Source of the DNA: Betaproteobacteria bacterium
GTDB lineage: Bacteria; Pseudomonadota; Gammaproteobacteria; Burkholderiales; SG8-41
DNA length: 64,000 bases
Reading direction: 5' to 3'
NCBI GenBank assembly: GCA_023266235.1
Contig: JAHFRL010000009.1
Span: 1-64,000 of the forward strand
This document shows, in pieces, positions 59,906 through 64,000 of the stretch (the first letter of the stretch is position 1; each line of letters begins with the position of its first letter). The position numbers and the translations under genes were made by a program. The notes beneath the pieces were generated by a model, which saw only the letters and a list, made by a program, of their open reading frames with translations, had not been told where the DNA came from and searched no databases.

Positions 59906-61282
59906 TTACATAAGATGGGGCCTGCCGGGTTTCGGCAGAAGTTCTTCGATGCTCTGAGAAATCGACAACAGCGTCGCCTCGCAGCCTGGGGCGCACATCA
60001 GCTGGATACCTACGGGCAGGTCGGTCCCGACTGGTTTTACCGGTATGGAAATGCCGCACTGTCCGAACAGATTTCCCGGGCGCGTATTGCGCGTGCTCTT
60101 GTGAGTCCATGCGATCGCGGTTTCTACAGTCGCGCACTCGTCTACTGCCACCGCAGTGCTGAACGTCGTCGGACTGATCCAGCCGTCCAGCCACTGCATG
60201 CGCTTGCGCGCGATGCCGCGGAGCGCGTTTGCTCGATGCAGTTGACGAATGTAATCCACCGCTGTCAACGCGAACGCACCTTGCAGGCGGCTCCGCACGA
60301 TGGGATCGAGCACCCCTTGTCCCGCTTGCACCCGTTCGCGGCCCAAGTGAGCCAGCAGCTCGGCTGCCATGATCGGGACGATGATTTCATTCGTTTCACG
60401 CACTTCCGGAATTTCGATTGGCACGAGTTCGACGCCCGCCTTTTCGAGTACTGTCAAGGCAGATTCAACGGATTGCCGAACGGTTGCAGTCAAGTCATCG
60501 AAATAGTGATTGGCCGGCCGACCCAGCTTAATACCGCGTATGGGCTTGGACGATGATGGAGGTTCGTTGCTCAGCGCGGCATACGCAATTGCCGCTTCCT
60601 CCGCAGAGCGGGAAAAGAAACCAATAGAATCGAATGAATGCGATAGAGGGAAGACCCCGTCGAGCGACCACCGCCCGGCGGTCGCCTTGAATCCACACAC
60701 GCCACATAGCGCAGCCGGCTGCCGCACGGAGCCGCCAGTGTCCGAACCAAATGCGAGAGCACACATGCCCGCCGCGAGCGCGACCGCCGAGCCGCTGCTC
60801 GAGCCGCCCGGCATGCGATGCACTTTGGTATCCCACGGATTGCGCGGCGGCTTCTGATTCAAATTCACGAGCCCAAACGCGAACTCCGTCATCCGCGTCT
60901 TTCCCAAAATGACGCAACCGGCGCGCTTCAGTTTCCTGATGAAAGTGCCTTCGGGTTCGACGAGGTCACTGACATCGAGCCGTGAGCCAACCCTTGACTG
61001 CGGCATGCCGGCGACGGTGTACAAGTCCTTGACCGCAACGGGAACACCCATGAGCGGCCCGAGATCGACTCCGCCTGCCAGCAATCGGTCGACCCCGCGC
61101 GCTGTCTCAAGCGCTTGTTCGGATGCGACGTGCGTGAATGCCTCGAGTCCCGGATCGAGCGCAGCGATTCGCGCCAGATAAAGTCCGGTCGCCCGCTCCG
61201 AAGTGATCTCGCCTCGCCGCAAGCGGGCACCGAACTGCGCGATGCTTGATCCCGCGAGAGGATCTGCGGCAAGGTCATTCAT
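59906..61282 (-). CDS. Amidase-signature family protein
   Basis: 458 residues. The Ser-Ser-Lys triad is visible: lysine in PVAVKDLYTVAG, serine pair in MPGGSSSGSAVALAAG and GSDTGGSVRQPAALCGVCGF. This is the amidase signature family, with members acting on amides, GatA-type substrates and nitrile products. No GatB/GatC partner is near, so it is a standalone amidase. Base use is slightly less GC-rich than in neighbours. It is followed, on its upstream side, by a hydrolase and a deacetylase on the same strand, with 12 bases to the hydrolase gene. Confidence 0.88.
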   Translation of the reverse strand: MNDLAADPLAGSSIAQFGARLRRGEITSERATGLYLARIAALDPGLEAFTHVASEQALETARGVDRLLAGGVDLGPLMGVPVAVKDLYTVAGMPQSRVGSRLDVSDLVEPEGTFIRKLKRAGCVILGKTRMTEFAFGLVNLNQKPPRNPWDTKVHRMPGGSSSGSAVALAAGMCALAFGSDTGGSVRQPAALCGVCGFKATAGRWSLDGVFPLSHSFDSIGFFSRSAEEAAIAYAALSNEPPSSSKPIRGIKLGRPANHYFDDLTATVRQSVESALTVLEKAGVELVPIEIPEVRETNEIIVPIMAAELLAHLGRERVQAGQGVLDPIVRSRLQGAFALTAVDYIRQLHRANALRGIARKRMQWLDGWISPTTFSTAVAVDECATVETAIAWTHKSTRNTRPGNLFGQCGISIPVKPVGTDLPVGIQLMCAPGCEATLLSISQSIEELLPKPGRPHLM

Positions 61283-61294
61283 GCAAGCGTGCCT

Positions 61295-62227
61295 CTAATC
61301 GCGCGGCGGCGGAATGGTGAGGAAACCCTTGAGCAAGTGATAGAAGCGATGTCGGTTGATTCCCAGCGGCGCGATGTGCGCGGAATGCGCCAATATCGAG
61401 AAGTGCTTATCGGGATTCGGCAACTCGCGGTAGAAGTTCAGGATGTCCTCGATTGTCGAAATGGCGTCGTGTGCGCCACGCATAATGTAAACGGGACAGG
61501 TGATCTTCTTCGGATCCACCAACGGGAGCTTCGTGCACATGTCCAGGAACGTCCCCGTAGGAACGCTATCGCCGTCCTTCAGGGCCGCATCGGCCAGCGC
61601 CTGGACGACTTCCTCCTCGCAGGTGCGAACACCGGGCGCATCTCGCGTTAAGGACTGACGGAACGTGTCGCGCTTGACCGGCCGCATATTGCTGCTCCGA
61701 TAGACGTCGAGCCCTTCGCGCCGCTTGGCGAGCGTCACGGATCCTTCGCCAGTCCATACGAACGCATCCAGTATCAGGCGCTCGACCTTGGCCGGATTGA
61801 GTTGCGCAAAGAGCGCTGCACGCAACGCGCCGGATGACTGGCCATAAAAAGTGTATCTGCCCAGACCGGTTTCGCGATCGAGGACGACCGTGGCAGCTTT
61901 GAGGTCCTCGGCGCCCGTCGCGATGTCCGAATTGCTCGCAGTCCTCGAAGACCGGCCATAGCATTCGTGGTCCACAGTCCAGACGTCGAAGCCCATCTTC
62001 GCGCATTCGTCCATCACCGAATAGTCGTCGCGCCCTGGCACCTGCATGTCGTAACCCGGTTTACTCGAAAATGACGAGCCGTGAACCAAGAACAGCACCG
62101 GTGGGTTCTTGCCCTTCGCGGGCGGGTTAAGGCATTTGCGGAACATGTAGAGGTCGACGTTACCCTTCTTCGCCCAGTACTCCGCGCTCCAGATCTTCGC
62201 CATTCGCAAAACTCCCGTAGGTTTCAT
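61295..62227 (-). CDS. Alpha/beta-hydrolase-fold protein
   Basis: 310 residues (or 302 from the internal MAKIWSAEYW). PPVLFLVHGSSFSSKPGYDM gives the oxyanion region, WTVDHECYGRSSR the strand-4 loop, FYGQSSGALRAALFAQLNPA the nucleophile elbow with serine, MRGAHDAIS the acidic residue and HSAHIAPLGINRH the histidine. It is a serine hydrolase of unknown substrate. It lies between the polysaccharide-deacetylase-like gene and the amidase in one minus-strand operon. Confidence 0.85.
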   Translation of the reverse strand: MKPTGVLRMAKIWSAEYWAKKGNVDLYMFRKCLNPPAKGKNPPVLFLVHGSSFSSKPGYDMQVPGRDDYSVMDECAKMGFDVWTVDHECYGRSSRTASNSDIATGAEDLKAATVVLDRETGLGRYTFYGQSSGALRAALFAQLNPAKVERLILDAFVWTGEGSVTLAKRREGLDVYRSSNMRPVKRDTFRQSLTRDAPGVRTCEEEVVQALADAALKDGDSVPTGTFLDMCTKLPLVDPKKITCPVYIMRGAHDAISTIEDILNFYRELPNPDKHFSILAHSAHIAPLGINRHRFYHLLKGFLTIPPPRD

Positions 62228-62253
62228 ACATACTGCGCGCGGATGCGCGCGAA

Positions 62254-63174
62254 TTATTCCGATTTCAGCCCCCCCGGCAGGATGTCCTTATCCAGGGTGT
62301 GGCAATAATCCGCGATATCGGCGGGTTTGCAGAACCACACCCTATCCTTCAGCTTGTGCGACACGCAATGTTTCAGCGCCTCGCGCAGCGGACGCAAGCG
62401 GAAGGGCTGACCATAAATGTACGGATGTATGGAGATGTTGTACACCAACGGGTGCTTCTCGGACTGCTCGATCATTTCGTCGAACTGGTCCACGAGCATG
62501 TCGCAGAATTCGCGCGCGGTGTGCTGGCGATGCATGACTTGGGACGCGTCGTTCAACTCTACCGGATAGGGTACTGAAAGCAGCGGGCCCGACCGCGTCC
62601 TTATCCAGAACGGCTGATCGTCGCAGGGCCAATCCATGATGTAGGTATAGCCGGCCTCCTTGATGAGGTCGGGCGTGGTCGCGCTCTCAGTGGCGCCGGC
62701 GCCCATCCAGCCTTTCGGAGCTTTACCTTCTTTCTCGGTAAAGGTCTTGGTCACCTGGCGGATGATCTCTTCCTCGTCGCCCTCCCACCTGAAATCGCTC
62801 AGATTTTCCGAGTTCGTCCGGCCGTGGCTCACGATCTCGTCGCCCCGCCGGCGTATCGCGTCAAACATCTGAGGACAATAGTCGTAGAGGAGGCTATTGG
62901 CGTTGTGGGCGACCGGCAGGTTGAGTTCGTCGAACAGGTCAAATAGCCGCCAGATTCCGATCCGGTTGCCGTAATCCCGCCACGAGTAGTTGCGGTGCGT
63001 CTGTGGTTCGTTGTGCTTGGCGTTGTCGTGGCCGCGTCCTTTCAAGAAAGCCCAACACTCGATGTTGGTCGTGATACAGAACGCGAGGCGCCTGCGGTTA
63101 GGCCAACTGTAATCTTTGCGTTCAATGATGGGCGAATAGTCGTAGCGGTTGTGGCGCGGTAGCTTCAGGCTCAT
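62254..63174 (-). CDS. Polysaccharide deacetylase-like (PuuE-like) protein
   Basis: 306 residues without a signal peptide. RRLAFCITTNIECWAFLKGR and WRDYGNRIGIWRLFDLFDEL, then GDEIVSHGRTNSENLSD and IHPYIYGQPFRLRPLREALK show the NodB-homology barrel of the carbohydrate esterase 4 family. The wording is closer to cytosolic PuuE allantoinase-like proteins than to cell-wall deacetylases. It may hydrolyse an amide or imide ring. Together with the downstream hydrolase and amidase and the upstream receptor it suggests a pathway for a nitrogen-containing ring or amide. Confidence 0.82.
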   Translation of the reverse strand: MSLKLPRHNRYDYSPIIERKDYSWPNRRRLAFCITTNIECWAFLKGRGHDNAKHNEPQTHRNYSWRDYGNRIGIWRLFDLFDELNLPVAHNANSLLYDYCPQMFDAIRRRGDEIVSHGRTNSENLSDFRWEGDEEEIIRQVTKTFTEKEGKAPKGWMGAGATESATTPDLIKEAGYTYIMDWPCDDQPFWIRTRSGPLLSVPYPVELNDASQVMHRQHTAREFCDMLVDQFDEMIEQSEKHPLVYNISIHPYIYGQPFRLRPLREALKHCVSHKLKDRVWFCKPADIADYCHTLDKDILPGGLKSE

Positions 63175-63226
63175 TGTTTCCTCATGAATTCGTGGTTGTG
63201 GGTGGGAAAGATCGATGCACGGTATT

Positions 63227-64000
63227 TCAGTCGGCGCGCGCGCCAGAATCTTTCACGGCAAGCCCCAGCTTGACCATTTCCGAGACCATGTGTGCGGCGA
63301 ATTCTTCTGGCGTGCTCGTGATGGGCTCGGCGCTGATGCTGTTGTAGTACGCCCTGGCTTCCGGTGCGTTCACTGCTTTCACGACTTCGCTGTTCAGGCG
63401 AGCCAATATTTCTTTGGGTAGTCCGGCAGGCGCGAGGAGGCCGCTATAGAGGACCACTTCGTAGCCCGGGACACCCGCCTCGGCAATTGTGGGCACACCG
63501 GGAATCGCCGATGCGCGCTTTAAAGTCGTCACCCCGAGTGCGCGCACTTTTTCCGCCTGCATCATCGGAATCGCGGACGGCATCGTTGCGAAGGTCAACG
63601 CGATTTCTCCGCCGATGATCCCGAGGATGGCCAAGGTGCCGCTCTTGTATGGGACATGCATGAGGTTGATGGCGGCGCGTTTCTTGAACATCTCGCCGGC
63701 GAGATGAATGACTGTTCCGACGCCGGAGGAACCGTAGCTCACCTCACGGGGCCTGGCCTTCGCCAGCGCTATGAGCTCCTTGACGCTCTTCACGGGGAGC
63801 GACGGATGGATCACGAGCACAAGCGGCGTCGAAGCAACCAGGCTGATCGGCGTGAAATCGTTGATCGAGTCGTACGGCAGCTTGCGATACAGGCTGGCGT
63901 TGATCGCGTGCGTAGTCATGTCCTGCATGAAAAGCGTGTAACCGTCAGCCGGAGACTTCGCGACGAGATTGGCGGCGAGCGTCGTGCCGGCGCCCGGCCG
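63227..64000 (-). CDS. Bug/TctC-family receptor, cut by the window edge
   Basis: 257 residues of a receptor whose N-terminus lies beyond the right edge; the frame is open to base 64000, where RPGAGTTLAANLVAKSPADG is the usual binding loop. The C-terminal TPEEFAAHMVSEMVKLGLAV is complete. It lies upstream of the deacetylase-hydrolase-amidase set (52 bases apart), so the ligand may be the amide or ring compound those enzymes attack. It is the thirteenth receptor of this family in the window. Confidence 0.9.
   Translation of the reverse strand, partial: RPGAGTTLAANLVAKSPADGYTLFMQDMTTHAINASLYRKLPYDSINDFTPISLVASTPLVLVIHPSLPVKSVKELIALAKARPREVSYGSSGVGTVIHLAGEMFKKRAAINLMHVPYKSGTLAILGIIGGEIALTFATMPSAIPMMQAEKVRALGVTTLKRASAIPGVPTIAEAGVPGYEVVLYSGLLAPAGLPKEILARLNSEVVKAVNAPEARAYYNSISAEPITSTPEEFAAHMVSEMVKLGLAVKDSGARAD

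Overview
The window looks like the chromosome of a high-GC betaproteobacterium (Burkholderiales-like). The main reason is an extreme number of Bug/TctC-type periplasmic solute receptors: 13 copies, one of them cut by the right edge. There are no rRNA or tRNA genes, no transposases and no phage genes. Nearly every receptor sits beside a different small catabolic enzyme set, which suggests a soil or groundwater organism living on many organic acids and aromatic-type compounds.

Layout. 1-5 kb: fragment of an MmgE/PrpD gene, a RelE/ParE-type toxin-antitoxin pair, MmgE/PrpD plus Bug receptor, and a CapA-like protein. 5-13 kb: DUF2917 gene pair divergent from a LysR regulator; an operon of Bug receptor, amidohydrolase, unusual SDR and PaaK-like ligase; cold-shock gene; another Bug receptor. 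13-19 kb: quinone-oxidoreductase-like gene and a complete Liv-type ABC transporter (SBP-H-M-G-F). 19-28 kb: NIPSNAP protein, secreted TPR protein, UbiD decarboxylase divergent from a three-subunit molybdenum hydroxylase (FAD, Fe-S, Mo). 27.6-34.4 kb: AbrB/PIN module, amidohydrolases, two Bug receptors, an ABC_sub_bind protein and VapBC. 34.5-43 kb: a second molybdenum hydroxylase whose Mo subunit is fused to its FAD domain, a UbiD remnant, more Bug receptors, a thioesterase and an amidohydrolase. 43-51 kb: Ser/Thr kinase with a cyclic-nucleotide-binding-like domain, outer-membrane barrel, ABC exporter, VOC protein, flavin monooxygenase, class II aldolase, and a peroxiredoxin/TlpA pair. 51-64 kb: more Bug receptors with a lactonase-like amidohydrolase, TauD dioxygenase, cupin, Gfo/Idh/MocA oxidoreductase, two alpha/beta hydrolases, amidase and a polysaccharide deacetylase.

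Two things stand out. First, the periplasmic peroxiredoxin gene (49944-50474) has an in-frame UGA exactly where the peroxidatic cysteine belongs. It is followed at the right distance by a perfect 7-bp stem-loop, so it is probably a selenocysteine protein, encoded just upstream of a TlpA-type thioredoxin. Second, the spacers carry a recurring architecture: short imperfect tandem repeats with periods of 7, 8, 9 or 10 bp, usually as two inverted arms around a core. They sit at gene ends, contribute stop or start codons, and in three Bug genes appear to be translated in frame ahead of the signal-peptide core. Remnants of PrpD, UbiD, amidohydrolase and Bug genes show that the receptor-plus-enzyme cassettes have been duplicated and eroded.
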